NCBI RefSeq assembly: GCF_004217115.1
Contig: NZ_SHKN01000007.1
Span: 1-64,000 of the forward strand
From: Ancylomarina subtilis
Lineage (GTDB): Bacteria; Bacteroidota; Bacteroidia; Bacteroidales; Marinifilaceae
Length of the DNA: 64,000 bases
Direction: 5' to 3'
Each line of letters opens with the position of its first letter. Position 1 is the first letter of the stretch. This document shows positions 29,423 to 39,838 of this stretch, in pieces. Made by a program: the position numbers and the translations under genes. The notes beneath the pieces are model-generated. The model saw nothing but the letters and a program-made list of their open reading frames with translations, had not been told where the DNA came from and did not search any database.

Positions 29423-30144
29423 TATTTATTGATTTACTGAGTTCTCAATTTCAAACCGCTAATTCCTAATCAACTGTCTTTCAATCGAAGCAACTCATAT
29501 TTAGATAATAATTATTTGCAAAAAATTTGGCACGAAATTAAGAAATTCTCAGCTAAAAACCCTTGTTAAGTCGTAGATTTTAAATAAAGTCTGCACAAAA
29601 TATCTTCCGGGCATTTTTCAGATTATCTAAAACACAAAAAAGAATCTAATTTCTACACCAATATTACGCACATTCAACCCTCCTGAAACAAAATCATAAT
29701 TATAATTATTGTACAACTGAGAGTATTGCCAAAATCGCAATATCTAAAAAATACTCTAATGAAAAATCAGCTAAACAAAAACACGCAACTTTCTTCAGTG
29801 AAATTTACCTCCCCTTATAAATAACAGATTTTGTAAGAATTAGAGGAAAAATCGTACGCAAACGTTTCCGTAAAAAAGATAAAGACATCTTTTAATACAA
29901 AAAACACAAACAATTTTTATATATTTAAATATTAGTGTTGAAGAGCAGGTAAATATGGTATTAAATTTATGCCAATCTGAATATATTTGTCTTCGAATAG
30001 AGAAATATTTCTTCAATAAAGAACATCAAATTTTTAGTTATAATATATAATGTCGTTTTAGATAAAAACCATTTGGGTCTTTAAGCTTAATTTCTGAAAA
30101 GCGAGGTGGTGAATTTTTTTAGCGGCATGTTTAAAATTACGAAT
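29423..30144. other. 722-base AT-rich intergenic region, valS/mdh
   Basis: It contains the divergent control regions of valS and mdh. No supported gene is seen. A perfect -7 match (TATATTTG, 29982-29989) lies 155 bases before the mdh ATG without a clear -33 TTG. A small inverted repeat TATTGC/GCAATA sits at 29724-29742. The length is unusual for this otherwise compact window. Confidence 0.4.
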
Positions 30145-31080
30145 ATGAAAATAACTGTTGTAGGCGCAGGTAATGTTGGCGCAACTTGTGCAAATTGCAT
30201 CGCTCAAAAAGAATTGGCAAACGAAGTCATATTGGTTGATATCAAAGAAGGTTTATCTGAAGGTAAAGCTCTTGATATGTGGCAAACAGCTCCAATCAAT
30301 TATTACAACACACACGTTAAAGGTGTAACTAATGATTACGCTGCCACTGCTGGTTCAGAGGTTGTCGTAATCACTTCGGGTCTTCCTCGTAAACCAGGCA
30401 TGAGCCGTGATGACTTAATTTCAATCAACGCTGGCATCGTAAAATCAGTAACTGAGAACGTGGTAAAGCATTCTCCTGATGCTATCATTATTATCGTTTC
30501 GAATCCACTTGACGTGATGACTTACGCAGCTTTCTTAACTGCTAAAAAAGCATCGAATAAAGTGTTTGGTATGGCTGGTGTTCTAGACACTGCTCGCTAC
30601 CGTGCTTTCCTAGCTGAGGAATTAAATGTTTCTCCTAAGGATATTCAAGCTTTACTAATGGGTGGTCATGGTGATACTATGGTTCCACTTCCACGTTACA
30701 CAACTGTTGCGGGTATTCCTGTAACGGAGTTAATCGATGCTGATAAATTAGAAGCAATCATCGAAAGAACTAAAAAAGGTGGTGGTGAATTGGTTAACCT
30801 TATGGGAACTTCAGCTTGGTATGCTCCAGGTGCTGCCGCTGCTCAAATGGTTGAAGCCATCGTTCGCGATCAGAAGAGAATCTTCCCAGTTTGTGCACTT
30901 CTTAACGGCGAGTATGGCATGAAAGATATCTATTTAGGTGTACCTGTTAAGTTAGGCAAGAACGGTATCGAAGAGGTTATCGAGGTGAAACTGAACAAAG
31001 AAGAAATGGAACTTCTTGAAGGTTCAGCAGCTGCGGTAAAATCGGTTATGAAAGTTTTAGATGAGATGGATATTATGTAG
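30145..31080 (+). CDS. mdh: Malate dehydrogenase (LDH-like type)
   Basis: It oxidises malate to oxaloacetate with NAD in the TCA cycle. The N-terminal Rossmann motif is GAGNVGAT. The substrate loop Arg residues lie in RKPGMSRDDL near residue 82 and NPLDVMTY near 120, and the catalytic His is in GGHGDTMVPL near 175. Reading frame is open from a GTG at 30106, but Met at 30145 (MKITVVGAGN) starts exactly at the first strand and gives the usual 311 residues. A terminator follows. Confidence 0.95.
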   Translation: MKITVVGAGNVGATCANCIAQKELANEVILVDIKEGLSEGKALDMWQTAPINYYNTHVKGVTNDYAATAGSEVVVITSGLPRKPGMSRDDLISINAGIVKSVTENVVKHSPDAIIIIVSNPLDVMTYAAFLTAKKASNKVFGMAGVLDTARYRAFLAEELNVSPKDIQALLMGGHGDTMVPLPRYTTVAGIPVTELIDADKLEAIIERTKKGGGELVNLMGTSAWYAPGAAAAQMVEAIVRDQKRIFPVCALLNGEYGMKDIYLGVPVKLGKNGIEEVIEVKLNKEEMELLEGSAAAVKSVMKVLDEMDIM

Positions 31081-31106
31081 TATCCAAATACGTCTTATAT
31101 CACTTA

Positions 31107-31137
31107 AAGGCCTGGCATTTATGCCGGGCCTTTTTTA
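31107..31137 (+). terminator. Terminator of mdh
   Basis: AGGCCTGGCAT (31108-31118) pairs with ATGCCGGGCCT (31121-31131) with one wobble pair, followed by a T-run. Confidence 0.85.
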
Positions 31138-31264
31138 TCGACCACTATCAACTGCCACAGGCATGATAAAACATTGATTTTACAATTTAACATCAATTAA
31201 CCTCAAGACTCTATTGCATAACTTTCAGGCTTTATATATTAGCGACTCGTTTTAAAAGAAATCA

Positions 31265-33973
31265 ATGAATCGATACGCCTTTACCATTTTACTTTTCTTA
31301 ATTCCCCTGATCGGATCTGCTCAAAAAACAACGCTGATAAAAGGTCGGGTACTTGAATCAAATACACAAGTCTCAATTCCCGGAGCGACTATTCTATTCA
31401 TTAACTCAAAAGATTCTCTGGATAGAACAGGAACGGTTACAAATAACAAAGGTGATTTCAACTTGAAAGTAAAACCTGGCCAATACGACTTATCGATCTC
31501 TTTTATTGGCTATCAAAAAATCAACACATCCCTTACTATTGATAAAAAAACAGTTGATATCGGGCAATTCAAGTTGACTGAAAACAAAAAAATGCTGGAA
31601 GAAATTCGTGTTGTTGAAACCCTTCCACCGACAAAACAAAAAGGAGATACAACCATTTTTAATCCTGAAGCCTACAAAGTTAATCCCGACGCAAGTGCAG
31701 AAGACCTGATAGCAAAAATGCCGGGTTTCTTTAATATTAACGGCAAGCTTTCGGCTCAGGGACAAACCGTTAAGGAGGTATTAGTAGATGGTAAAAAGTT
31801 TCTCGGCAACGACATCAACAAAACTTTAGAGACCATTCCAAGCGATGTTATTAAAAATGTTGAGGTATATGAATACAAAAGTGATGAATCGAAGTTCACA
31901 GGTTTCGAGGATAAAGAAAAAAAGAAGACCATTAATATTGTAACCAAACAAAAAAGCAAGCACATGCGCTTTGGTAGTTTGGCTGCAGGTATGGGGAAAG
32001 ATGAAAAATATGCCATCAAGGCCAACCTCAATCAATTTTCTGAAAACAACCGATTTACTCTTACCGGAAACACAAAAAATGTAAATGCCCCACTTCATCT
32101 GAACCGTAAACGAACTTTTAGAAGATCGATAAACGGGAATGAGCTTCAACAAAACAAATTAGGACTCAATTTCAATACGCAAGGTGAACAAAAAAATGAA
32201 TTTTCTGCAGGTTATAATTATTCAGATAACGAGACCAAAAACGAAAATCGGAGTCTGAGAACCTACACGTCATACCCCCTTGAAGGACAAACGCTTTCCC
32301 GGGAGAGCCATTCAGAAGATAATGAAGGGAGCCATAATCTTAACCTTTACTGGGAGATGAACTCCCATCCCAAGAATCAGATGACAATAAACTCCAATTT
32401 ATCAACTTCTGATTCTCGATCAAAAAGCACCTCTAACTCCGAAACCCGTCTCTTTGATGCATTTCTAAATTCTAATAGCAATAATAAAAGTCAGAATAAC
32501 ACATCTGTCAATATCGATCAGCACCTATATTTTTCAAGAATGCTGAATGAAAATGGCCGAACGCTATCTATAAATGCATCTTACAACAGGAACGAAAATG
32601 ATTCTGATGACAGTCAAATTTCTGAGATAAAAGGGGAAACAGAACAGACAAACCAAAACATCGATCAGAAATCAGATAATAATGCCAAGTCCGCAAATTT
32701 CAGGGCAGGCCTGTCATTCAATGAGAAAATCGGAAAAAAAGGCCAATTATCTGTCGGTTATAACTACTCAGTCAACACCGAGAAATCGAAAAAATCCAGT
32801 TATAATTTAGATGCTGACAATCAAATATACTCGCAACTTGACACCCTGACATCGAATCAATTTAAAAATTCGACAACAAACACGACGGGACGATTATCTT
32901 ACAATCATCGCCTTAAAAATATAAGTGTCCGAATTGGTGCTGATTTTCAGCATACAACTCTCGAAAACGAAGAAACATTTCCAAAGCAGCATGAACTGAA
33001 CAAGACCTATTTTTCAGTACTCCCATCGGCACAAATTTCGCTGACAATGCAAGAGAACAAGGTGCTTAATATCTTATATCGAATGGGTACATCAAACCCG
33101 AGGGCTAAACAACTGCAGGAAATCGTAAACATTTCAAATCCCCTGTTTATCTCAATGGGAAACTCAAAATTAAATCAAACATCAAGTCACAATCTGATGG
33201 TCTATTATTCAGCTTCGAATATGGAAACAGGCAGTTTCACGGCCTTTAATTTTAATGCAAGCAAAAGTAACAACATAATAGGTCGAAGAACAATTATCGC
33301 TCTGCAAGATACCCTTATCAACAACACGTATTCAATGCCCAAGGGCGGACAATTTTCACAGCCGACAAATTTGGACGGGAGATACAACCTACAAACAAGT
33401 TTCACGTACGGTATTCCAATCAAGAAACTTCAATCAAAATTAAACATCAATACCTCTGCAAATTTTTCGCATAACCCCACTTTGGTAAATAACCGGAAAG
33501 CATTTTCTAATATACTAAGCCTGGATCAAGATTTAAAACTCAGTTCAAACATTAGCGAAAGATTCGACTTTACCATTTCAAGCCTAACCCATTATACACG
33601 TTCTAAAAATACCGGACAAAACTCATCAGGAGCAAAATATCTCTCACAAACCAATAGCTTAAGTCTGTATTGGAATTTTGCAAAAAACCTAATTCTGAAA
33701 ACCAGTACAAACTTCAAACACAGAAATAATATCAGTTCAAACACAGTTGAAAACAATTGCTTGCTTGACATAGGTTTATCCTGCAAAGTTTTCAAAAACA
33801 AAAGGGGTGAAATCTCTCTGGTTGCATACGATATTTTAAATCAAACCAGCGAAAAAAACCACTATGTAAACGACCTGTATACATCAGACAATTATTCTAA
33901 AAAGCTAAACAAATTCTACATGCTTAGTTTTACTTATAAAATCAGAAATAAAAAGAATGACGAGGTGAACTGA
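31265..33973 (+). CDS. Outer-membrane beta-barrel protein with CarboxypepD_reg domain
   Basis: A 902-residue TonB-receptor-like protein. It has a signal peptide (1-19, ending GSAQ), then a carboxypeptidase regulatory-like beta-sandwich (about 22-110; GRVLESNTQVSIPGATILF). A plug-like segment follows (about 120-225; EDLIAKMPGFFN, VLVDGKKF) and then a long Asn/Ser-rich barrel of the OMP_b-brl_3 type. No SusD-like partner, TonB box or transport gene is adjacent, so a nutrient role is not supported; protein-interaction or adaptor roles are also known for this group. It is monocistronic. Confidence 0.8.
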   Translation: MNRYAFTILLFLIPLIGSAQKTTLIKGRVLESNTQVSIPGATILFINSKDSLDRTGTVTNNKGDFNLKVKPGQYDLSISFIGYQKINTSLTIDKKTVDIGQFKLTENKKMLEEIRVVETLPPTKQKGDTTIFNPEAYKVNPDASAEDLIAKMPGFFNINGKLSAQGQTVKEVLVDGKKFLGNDINKTLETIPSDVIKNVEVYEYKSDESKFTGFEDKEKKKTINIVTKQKSKHMRFGSLAAGMGKDEKYAIKANLNQFSENNRFTLTGNTKNVNAPLHLNRKRTFRRSINGNELQQNKLGLNFNTQGEQKNEFSAGYNYSDNETKNENRSLRTYTSYPLEGQTLSRESHSEDNEGSHNLNLYWEMNSHPKNQMTINSNLSTSDSRSKSTSNSETRLFDAFLNSNSNNKSQNNTSVNIDQHLYFSRMLNENGRTLSINASYNRNENDSDDSQISEIKGETEQTNQNIDQKSDNNAKSANFRAGLSFNEKIGKKGQLSVGYNYSVNTEKSKKSSYNLDADNQIYSQLDTLTSNQFKNSTTNTTGRLSYNHRLKNISVRIGADFQHTTLENEETFPKQHELNKTYFSVLPSAQISLTMQENKVLNILYRMGTSNPRAKQLQEIVNISNPLFISMGNSKLNQTSSHNLMVYYSASNMETGSFTAFNFNASKSNNIIGRRTIIALQDTLINNTYSMPKGGQFSQPTNLDGRYNLQTSFTYGIPIKKLQSKLNINTSANFSHNPTLVNNRKAFSNILSLDQDLKLSSNISERFDFTISSLTHYTRSKNTGQNSSGAKYLSQTNSLSLYWNFAKNLILKTSTNFKHRNNISSNTVENNCLLDIGLSCKVFKNKRGEISLVAYDILNQTSEKNHYVNDLYTSDNYSKKLNKFYMLSFTYKIRNKKNDEVN

Positions 33974-34110
33974 AACAGGAATGCAATCATACATCCTGTC
34001 CAAAAGTGATACATCTAATGTCTTCGCCTTAAAACACCCACCTGCAAGTAATATTTAAACGACTTTAAGTATTAATTCATAAAAGATCAGTATTCTTCCC
34101 TACCATTAGC

Positions 34111-34118
34111 TATCTTTG
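34111..34118 (+). promoter_or_regulatory. -7 element of the retropepsin-like gene
   Basis: TATCTTTG matches TAnnTTTG and lies 28 bases before the start at 34147. No clear -33 element is seen. Confidence 0.4.
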
Positions 34119-34146
34119 GTTCTCAATTAAAAAAATCAAGGTCAGA

Positions 34147-34593
34147 ATGTTTATGAATAACTCACCCATCCATATCCCTATTGAAATTATAGAGCTTGAA
34201 ACTCAAAGTTTTCATCTACTTATAAAATGTACTCTAAATGGTGAACAAGATGGCGATATGGTTATTGACACAGGTGCTTCAAAAACTGTATTTGATAGAA
34301 ATTTCGTCCTAAATTATCAACATAAGGAAAAAGATAAAGATGAATTACAATCCTGTGGATTGGGAGGGGATGATATCGAATCAGATTTAGTCGAAATCGA
34401 AAGCTTGAGCTTTGGCGACTTTAAATCTGAGATTTTAAATGTTGTTCTCATCGATTTAAATCAGATCAATAAAATGTATGAGAAACATTGTCAACGACAA
34501 ATATGTGGCTTATTGGGCAGCGATTTTTTACTGCGTCACCAAGCGATTATCGATTATCAGAAAAGTATCCTCATTTTAAACAAAAACCAATAA
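34147..34593 (+). CDS. Retropepsin-like aspartic protease domain protein
   Basis: This 148-residue single-domain protein has the retroviral-type catalytic motif DTGAS in GDMVIDTGASKTVFD near residue 40. A second-half signature, ICGLLGSDFLLRHQAIIDY near 118, is usual in bacterial clan AA proteases. It has no signal peptide, so it is probably cytoplasmic. The active enzyme would be a dimer because only one catalytic Asp motif is present. The substrate is unknown. Met at 34153 is an alternative start. Confidence 0.8.
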   Translation: MFMNNSPIHIPIEIIELETQSFHLLIKCTLNGEQDGDMVIDTGASKTVFDRNFVLNYQHKEKDKDELQSCGLGGDDIESDLVEIESLSFGDFKSEILNVVLIDLNQINKMYEKHCQRQICGLLGSDFLLRHQAIIDYQKSILILNKNQ

Positions 34594-34657
34594 AACCCAT
34601 CTAAAATATTGAGACTGAGCACAAAAATATAGTTCAAAAAAAATCAAAAAAAAATAA

Positions 34658-34665
34658 TATATTTG
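34658..34665 (+). promoter_or_regulatory. -7 element of the secDF promoter
   Basis: TATATTTG lies 62 bases before the secDF ATG, behind an A-rich stretch. The best -33 candidate is only TTC at 34633-34635. Confidence 0.5.
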
Positions 34666-34727
34666 TGCGTTAATTTAAGGTGAAAAATAAAAATATCACA
34701 TAATAAGAATTTATTAAACCTAAACAC

Positions 34728-37694
34728 ATGCAAAATAAAGGAGCGATAAGACTGCTCGCTATTGTATTTGCCCTAGTGAGTTTGTATCAATTGACTTTTA
34801 CCTACGTAACAAAGAAGGTTGAGAAAGATGCTCGACTGTACGGTGCTGGCGATATCAAGAAAGAGCAAACTTACCTGGATTCAATTCGAGGAGAAAAAGT
34901 ATACAGTTTCTTAGGAATTAAGGGCTATACTTACAAAGAGTGTAAAGAGCTTGAGATGAACTTAGGGCTTGACCTTAAGGGGGGGATGAACGTTACAATG
35001 GAAGTTTCTGTTGTTGATATCATCAAAGCAATGGCTAATAACAGCAAGGATGAAACCTTTGTTGCTGCTATTGAAAAAGCGAAGCAGATGCAAGCTAACT
35101 CTCAGGATGACTTTGTTACTCTTTTCGGAAGAGCATTCAGCGAAATCAATCCTAGCGCTCAGTTATCTTCGCCAGATATTTTTGGTACGCTTGAACTAAA
35201 AGATAAAATCCCTTTTGGAGCTAAGAACGACGAAGTGTTAAAAGTTCTTAAGTCTGAAACTGAAGCAGCTATTGACAATACGTTCAACATCCTGCGTTCT
35301 CGTATCGACCGTTTTGGTGTGGCACAGCCTAACATTCAGAAAGCGGATGTTTCAGGTCGTATCATCATCGAACTTCCAGGTATTAAAGATGCCGCTCGTG
35401 TTCGTAAACTTCTTCAAGGGACTGCAAGTCTTGAATTCTGGGAAACTTTCACTTACAGTGAGGTTGGCGGAGCATTAAATGCGGTTAACACAAAGTTAGC
35501 TGAAATTAACGCTGCCAGCGAGGTTATCGAATCGAAACCTGAAGTTAAGAAAGAAGCTAAAGCTGACGAAGAAGTCGCTCTTCTAGACAAAATTGAAGGT
35601 GAGTCACAAGATTCATTAAGCAATGCTAAAGAGTTGGCTAAGAAATACCCTCTATTCTCAGTTCTTAATCCGAACCAAGGTAGAAGTGGATCATCTTTAG
35701 CTGTTGTGGGTTACTCACACATCAAAGATACAGCACGCGTCAACAACATTTTCGCAATGCCGGCTGTTAAATCTGTACTTCCTCGCAACTTGAAATTTTT
35801 CTGGGGAGTTAAGTCTATAGACGATGCAGGTAACATCTTTGAGCTTTATGCAATTAAAGTAACATCACGTGATGGTAAAGCACCTCTTGATGGTGATGCT
35901 GTAACTTCTGCTCGTGAGGAAATCGATCAAAGATCAGCCAGAGCTGAAGTCTCAATGAGCATGAACGGTGAAGGTTCTAAAGTTTGGGCACGTTTAACTA
36001 AGGATAACCTTCAGAGAGCAATTGCAATTGTTCTTGACGGTTATGTTTATTCTGCTCCTACAGTACAATCAGAAATTAAAGGAGGTTCCTCTTCAATTAG
36101 TGGTAACTTCACTATTGCTGAGGCAAAAGACCTTGCTAACATTCTTAAGTCAGGTAAACTACCTGCCCCAGCTCACATTATTGCTGATGAAGTTGTTGGT
36201 CCATCACTAGGGAAAGAGTCAATTCAAAAAGGGATGTGGTCATTCATTATCGCCTTTGTATTGATTCTATTCTATATGTTCTTCTTCTATAGCAAAGGCG
36301 CTGGTCTTACAGCAAATATTGCTTTGATTACCAACTTATTCTTCATCTTTGGAGTTTTAGCATCATTGGGTGCGGTATTAACCCTACCAGGTATAGCGGG
36401 TATTGTCCTGACAATCGGTATGTCGGTTGATGCGAACGTACTTATTTTTGAGCGTATTCAGGAAGAGATGAAAGCCGGTAAAGGTTTAAGTCTGGCAATC
36501 TCTGATGGTTATAAAAATGCTTACTCAGCAATTATCGATGGTAACTTAACAACCCTTTTAACCGGTATTATTCTTTACATTTTTGGTGAAGGTCCAATTA
36601 AAGGTTTCGCGACAACGCTTGTAATCGGTATTTTATCTTCATTATTTGCAGCGATTTTCATTACTCGTTTGTTCTTTGAAGGTAGCCTTAAGCGTAAGCG
36701 TAACATCACATTTACAACAAAACTTACTGACAATTGGTTACGTAATGCAAGCATTGCTTTCATTCAGAAAAGAAAAGTTTTCTATGTGATTTCTGCCATT
36801 GCGATCGTAATTTCTCTTGGATCATTATTCACTCGTGGATTGAATCAAGGTATTGACTTTACCGGAGGTAGAACATACGTTGTAGCTTTCGATCAGCCTG
36901 TAGTTGTTGGAGAAATTGCAAAATCTCTTGATGCTGTTTACGGACACGCTCCTGAGGTAAAAACATTTGGTGGTGATAACCAAGTTAAAATTTCAACTAA
37001 ATACAAGATTGACGAAGAAGGTACAGAGGTTGATGATGAAGTAGAAGCAAAACTATATGAAGGATTGAAACAATATCTTCCAGCAGGAACTTCTCAGGAA
37101 TCATTCCTTGAGAATAACCGCAAGATGTCTCAAAAAGTAGGTCCTACTATTGCTGATGATATTCGTCAGTCAGCAGTTTGGTCTATTTTATTCGCACTAA
37201 TCGTGATTTTCCTTTACATCATGGTTCGTTTCTCTAACTGGCAGTATGGTTTAGGTGCGGTTGCTGCACTTGCTCACGATACAATTATTGTATTGGGTAT
37301 CTTCTCTGCAACCTACAGTATCATGCCATTTTCATTAGAGATTGATCAAGCCTTTATTGCTGCGATTCTAACAGTAGTGGGTTATTCGATTAATGATACC
37401 GTGGTTGTATTTGACCGTATTCGTGAGTACTTGGGATTACATCCTAAGCGCGATCCGGAAGAGAATATCAACAATGCATTGAATAGTACATTGCGTCGTA
37501 CATTTAGTACTTCTCTTTCTACTTTAGTTGTATTGTTAGCGATTTTCTTCTTCGGTGGAACATCTATTCAAGGTTTTACATTTGCATTAATTGTTGGTGT
37601 TGTAGTTGGTACATACTCTTCACTATTTATAGCAACGCCTATTGCTTACGATACCAAACTGCGTATTCAGAAAGTAATTTCTAAAAAGAAATAA
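34728..37694 (+). CDS. secDF: SecDF fusion, protein export membrane protein
   Basis: It uses the proton gradient to pull preproteins through SecYEG. The 988-residue fusion holds SecD (about 1-630) and SecF (about 670-980), each with six membrane segments. SecD shows LGLDLKGGMNVTM near residue 85, a periplasmic P1 domain, and SVDANVLIFERIQEE near 565. SecF shows GIDFTGGRTYVV near 710 and GYSINDTVVVFDRIRE near 885. A Lys/Glu/Ala-rich insertion (about 260-300) lies within P1. Fusion of the two is normal in Bacteroidota. It is monocistronic with its own terminator. Confidence 0.97.
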   Translation: MQNKGAIRLLAIVFALVSLYQLTFTYVTKKVEKDARLYGAGDIKKEQTYLDSIRGEKVYSFLGIKGYTYKECKELEMNLGLDLKGGMNVTMEVSVVDIIKAMANNSKDETFVAAIEKAKQMQANSQDDFVTLFGRAFSEINPSAQLSSPDIFGTLELKDKIPFGAKNDEVLKVLKSETEAAIDNTFNILRSRIDRFGVAQPNIQKADVSGRIIIELPGIKDAARVRKLLQGTASLEFWETFTYSEVGGALNAVNTKLAEINAASEVIESKPEVKKEAKADEEVALLDKIEGESQDSLSNAKELAKKYPLFSVLNPNQGRSGSSLAVVGYSHIKDTARVNNIFAMPAVKSVLPRNLKFFWGVKSIDDAGNIFELYAIKVTSRDGKAPLDGDAVTSAREEIDQRSARAEVSMSMNGEGSKVWARLTKDNLQRAIAIVLDGYVYSAPTVQSEIKGGSSSISGNFTIAEAKDLANILKSGKLPAPAHIIADEVVGPSLGKESIQKGMWSFIIAFVLILFYMFFFYSKGAGLTANIALITNLFFIFGVLASLGAVLTLPGIAGIVLTIGMSVDANVLIFERIQEEMKAGKGLSLAISDGYKNAYSAIIDGNLTTLLTGIILYIFGEGPIKGFATTLVIGILSSLFAAIFITRLFFEGSLKRKRNITFTTKLTDNWLRNASIAFIQKRKVFYVISAIAIVISLGSLFTRGLNQGIDFTGGRTYVVAFDQPVVVGEIAKSLDAVYGHAPEVKTFGGDNQVKISTKYKIDEEGTEVDDEVEAKLYEGLKQYLPAGTSQESFLENNRKMSQKVGPTIADDIRQSAVWSILFALIVIFLYIMVRFSNWQYGLGAVAALAHDTIIVLGIFSATYSIMPFSLEIDQAFIAAILTVVGYSINDTVVVFDRIREYLGLHPKRDPEENINNALNSTLRRTFSTSLSTLVVLLAIFFFGGTSIQGFTFALIVGVVVGTYSSLFIATPIAYDTKLRIQKVISKKK

Positions 37695-37718
37695 GACGCA
37701 TTCGTCTTGATATATTTC

Positions 37719-37749
37719 ATGCCCCGAGGTTTTCCTCGGGGCATTTTTT
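37719..37749 (+). terminator. Terminator of secDF
   Basis: ATGCCCCGAGG (37719-37729) pairs with CCTCGGGGCAT (37734-37744) around TTTT, followed by a T-run. Confidence 0.9.
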
Positions 37750-37835
37750 ATTTCATTATTTTAAGTATTGATTAATAAACACATCATTCCCATTCTTAAT
37801 TAATTAAAGCTTATACAAGAATCAATCACTTTTGG

Positions 37836-37843
37836 TATCTTTG
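37836..37843 (+). promoter_or_regulatory. -7 element of the tatA promoter
   Basis: TATCTTTG matches the Bacteroidota -7 consensus and lies 23 bases before the tatA ATG. Confidence 0.45.
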
Positions 37844-37866
37844 GGCAAATATTAAATTAAAACATC

Positions 37867-38085
37867 ATGTTATTATTTATTAGTGGCCCGGAAATAATTG
37901 TTGTTATTCTTGTTATCGTTATGCTTTTTGGAGCAAAGAAAATTCCTGAATTAGCACAGGGATTAGGGAAAGGAATAAAGGAGTTCAAAAAAGCAACGGA
38001 AGATATTAAAAAAGAAATCAAAGATGAATCTGATATCATCAACAACATCAAGGATTTCAAAGACGATATCTCTAAGAAATTGTAA
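37867..38085 (+). CDS. tatA: Twin-arginine translocase TatA/TatE subunit
   Basis: A 72-residue pore-forming subunit of the Tat export system. It has one membrane helix ([16 protein letters not shown]), the hinge [22 protein letters not shown] fragments as an amphipathic helix, and a charged C-terminal tail. The TatA-type FGxKKIPEL hinge is clear. No tatC is in the window. A terminator follows at once, so it is monocistronic. Confidence 0.93.
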   Translation: MLLFISGPEIIVVILVIVMLFGAKKIPELAQGLGKGIKEFKKATEDIKKEIKDESDIINNIKDFKDDISKKL

Positions 38086-38126
38086 GAGCTGAACTCAGCA
38101 AATATCCCCTATATAATAATTCATTA

Positions 38127-38158
38127 AGGCAGAGAACTTTATTCTACTGCCTGTTTTT
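38127..38158 (+). terminator. Terminator of tatA
   Basis: AGGCAG (38127-38132) pairs with CTGCCT (38147-38152), followed by GTTTTTT. Confidence 0.7.
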
Positions 38159-38202
38159 TGATATCCTTTTTCTGCCCCTCAATTTGCAATTTTCTTTTAC
38201 AC

Positions 38203-39129
38203 ATGGACTATCTATATCTCATCATAGGCTTTGTTATTCTTTTATCAAGTGGTGATTTACTGGTAAAGGGTGGTGTTGCTTTATCATCCCATTTCAAAAT
38301 ATCCACTCTTGTTGTAGGGGTTACCGTCATTTCTTTTGGAACTTCAGCTCCCGAACTTTTTGTAAGTTTAGGTGCTGCATTATCAGGCAGTCCGGATATA
38401 GCCATTGGTAATGTGGTCGGATCAAATGTCTCCAATATCGCACTGGTTTTAGGCTTTACCGCCATCTTATTACCCTTGCCGGTCAAAAGCAATTCTCTAA
38501 AGTTCGACTGGCCAGTTATGATGGGCGCTTCACTCCTATTCTTTGCCTTTGCGCAGAACAATCTGATCGAAACCTGGGAAGGGATCGCTTTTCTTATTCT
38601 ACTCGTTGCCTTCATGGTTTTCACAATAATGAAATCACGAGGCAATAAAGACGAAGAATTCAAAAAACCAAAACAATCTATTTTCATGGCTCTTGTTTTG
38701 ATCGTTCTCGCCTCTATAGGACTTTATTTTGGTGCCGATTTATTAGTTGGTGCGGCAAAAAATATTGCCAGAGGATATGGTGTCAGCGAACGGGTTATTG
38801 GCCTAACACTTGTCGCATTTGGCACATCAGTACCCGAACTTGCAACTTCAGCCGTTGCAGCTTTAAAAAAAGAAATGGATATTTCGGTTGGGAATATTAT
38901 CGGCTCTAATATCTTTAATATTTTAGGCGTATTGGGTGTGACATCAGTCGTTAAAAACATATTTGTCAGTGATGCTGTTTTGAATTTCGACCTGATTTGG
39001 ATGCTAGCTATTTCTTTTCTTTTATTTTTGTTAGTATTACCTTTAAAAAGAGCAAAGCTTCATCGTTGGAAAGGCTTTGTTTTAATTCTCGTTTACACAA
39101 CTTACGTCTTCTTTGTATTCGCCCAATAA
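38203..39129 (+). CDS. Calcium/sodium antiporter, CaCA family (YrbG-like)
   Basis: This inner-membrane exchanger of about 308 residues and ten helices carries both alpha repeats: GTSAPELFVSLGAAL with GNVVGSN in the first half, and GTSVPELATSAVAAL with GNIIGSN in the second. These bind cations in K+-independent Na+/Ca2+ exchangers. The frame is open from 38158, but Met at 38203 (MDYLYLIIGF) starts directly at the first helix and is preferred. It leads a probable four-gene operon (gaps of 41, 11 and 36 bases). Confidence 0.9.
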   Translation: MDYLYLIIGFVILLSSGDLLVKGGVALSSHFKISTLVVGVTVISFGTSAPELFVSLGAALSGSPDIAIGNVVGSNVSNIALVLGFTAILLPLPVKSNSLKFDWPVMMGASLLFFAFAQNNLIETWEGIAFLILLVAFMVFTIMKSRGNKDEEFKKPKQSIFMALVLIVLASIGLYFGADLLVGAAKNIARGYGVSERVIGLTLVAFGTSVPELATSAVAALKKEMDISVGNIIGSNIFNILGVLGVTSVVKNIFVSDAVLNFDLIWMLAISFLLFLLVLPLKRAKLHRWKGFVLILVYTTYVFFVFAQ

Positions 39130-39170
39130 AACGCGGTTACAAAAGAAGAAAATCAAAATAGCCTGCAATT

Positions 39171-39827
39171 ATGATTGAAGCAAAACAACTGAAAAAAAGT
39201 TTTGGACAAGTTCATGTCCTAAAAGGTCTGGATTTTAATGTCCAGAAAGGGGAGATTGTAATTGTTGTGGGTGCCAGTGGGGCTGGCAAAACAACCCTGC
39301 TTCAAATTCTTGGAACTTTAGATAAACCCGATTCTGGCCAATTGTATTTTGATGGCATTGATATTTCAAGCCTAAATGAGAAAGACCTATCAGCTTTTCG
39401 AAACAAAAATATTGGATTCGTTTTTCAATTTCACCATCTCTTACCTGAATTTACAGCATTAGAGAATGTTTGTATTCCAGCTTATATCGCTAAAAAATCA
39501 AAAGTTGAAGCAACAACAAAGGCTAAGGAACTTTTGAGCATGTTAGGTTTGGATCATCGTCTGGATCATAAGCCATCGGAGCTGTCAGGTGGAGAAAAAC
39601 AGAGGGTTGCTATTGCTCGTGCCCTGATCAACGAACCCATGGTGGTCTTTGCAGATGAACCCTCAGGGAATCTGGATTCTGTCACGCGACAGGAACTACA
39701 CGAGATTATCGTAGACCTTAGAAACAAGCTCAACCAAACTTTTGTCATCGTAACACACGATTTGGAAATGGAACATATGGCTGATCGCAAAATTGTGATG
39801 ACCGATGGTATGATAGAGGCAAACTAA
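39171..39827 (+). CDS. LolD/MacB-type ABC transporter ATPase
   Basis: This 218-residue ATPase has Walker A GASGAGKT near residue 36, a [15 protein letters not shown] signature near 138 and Walker [14 protein letters not shown] near 160. [16 protein letters not shown] at the Q-loop is characteristic of the LolD/FtsE/MacB group, which powers lipoprotein release or mechanotransmission rather than substrate channels. No membrane subunit gene is adjacent, so its LolC/LolE partner must lie elsewhere. lolD is the likeliest assignment but not certain. Confidence 0.85.
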   Translation: MIEAKQLKKSFGQVHVLKGLDFNVQKGEIVIVVGASGAGKTTLLQILGTLDKPDSGQLYFDGIDISSLNEKDLSAFRNKNIGFVFQFHHLLPEFTALENVCIPAYIAKKSKVEATTKAKELLSMLGLDHRLDHKPSELSGGEKQRVAIARALINEPMVVFADEPSGNLDSVTRQELHEIIVDLRNKLNQTFVIVTHDLEMEHMADRKIVMTDGMIEAN

Positions 39828-39838
39828 ATTCCACTGAA

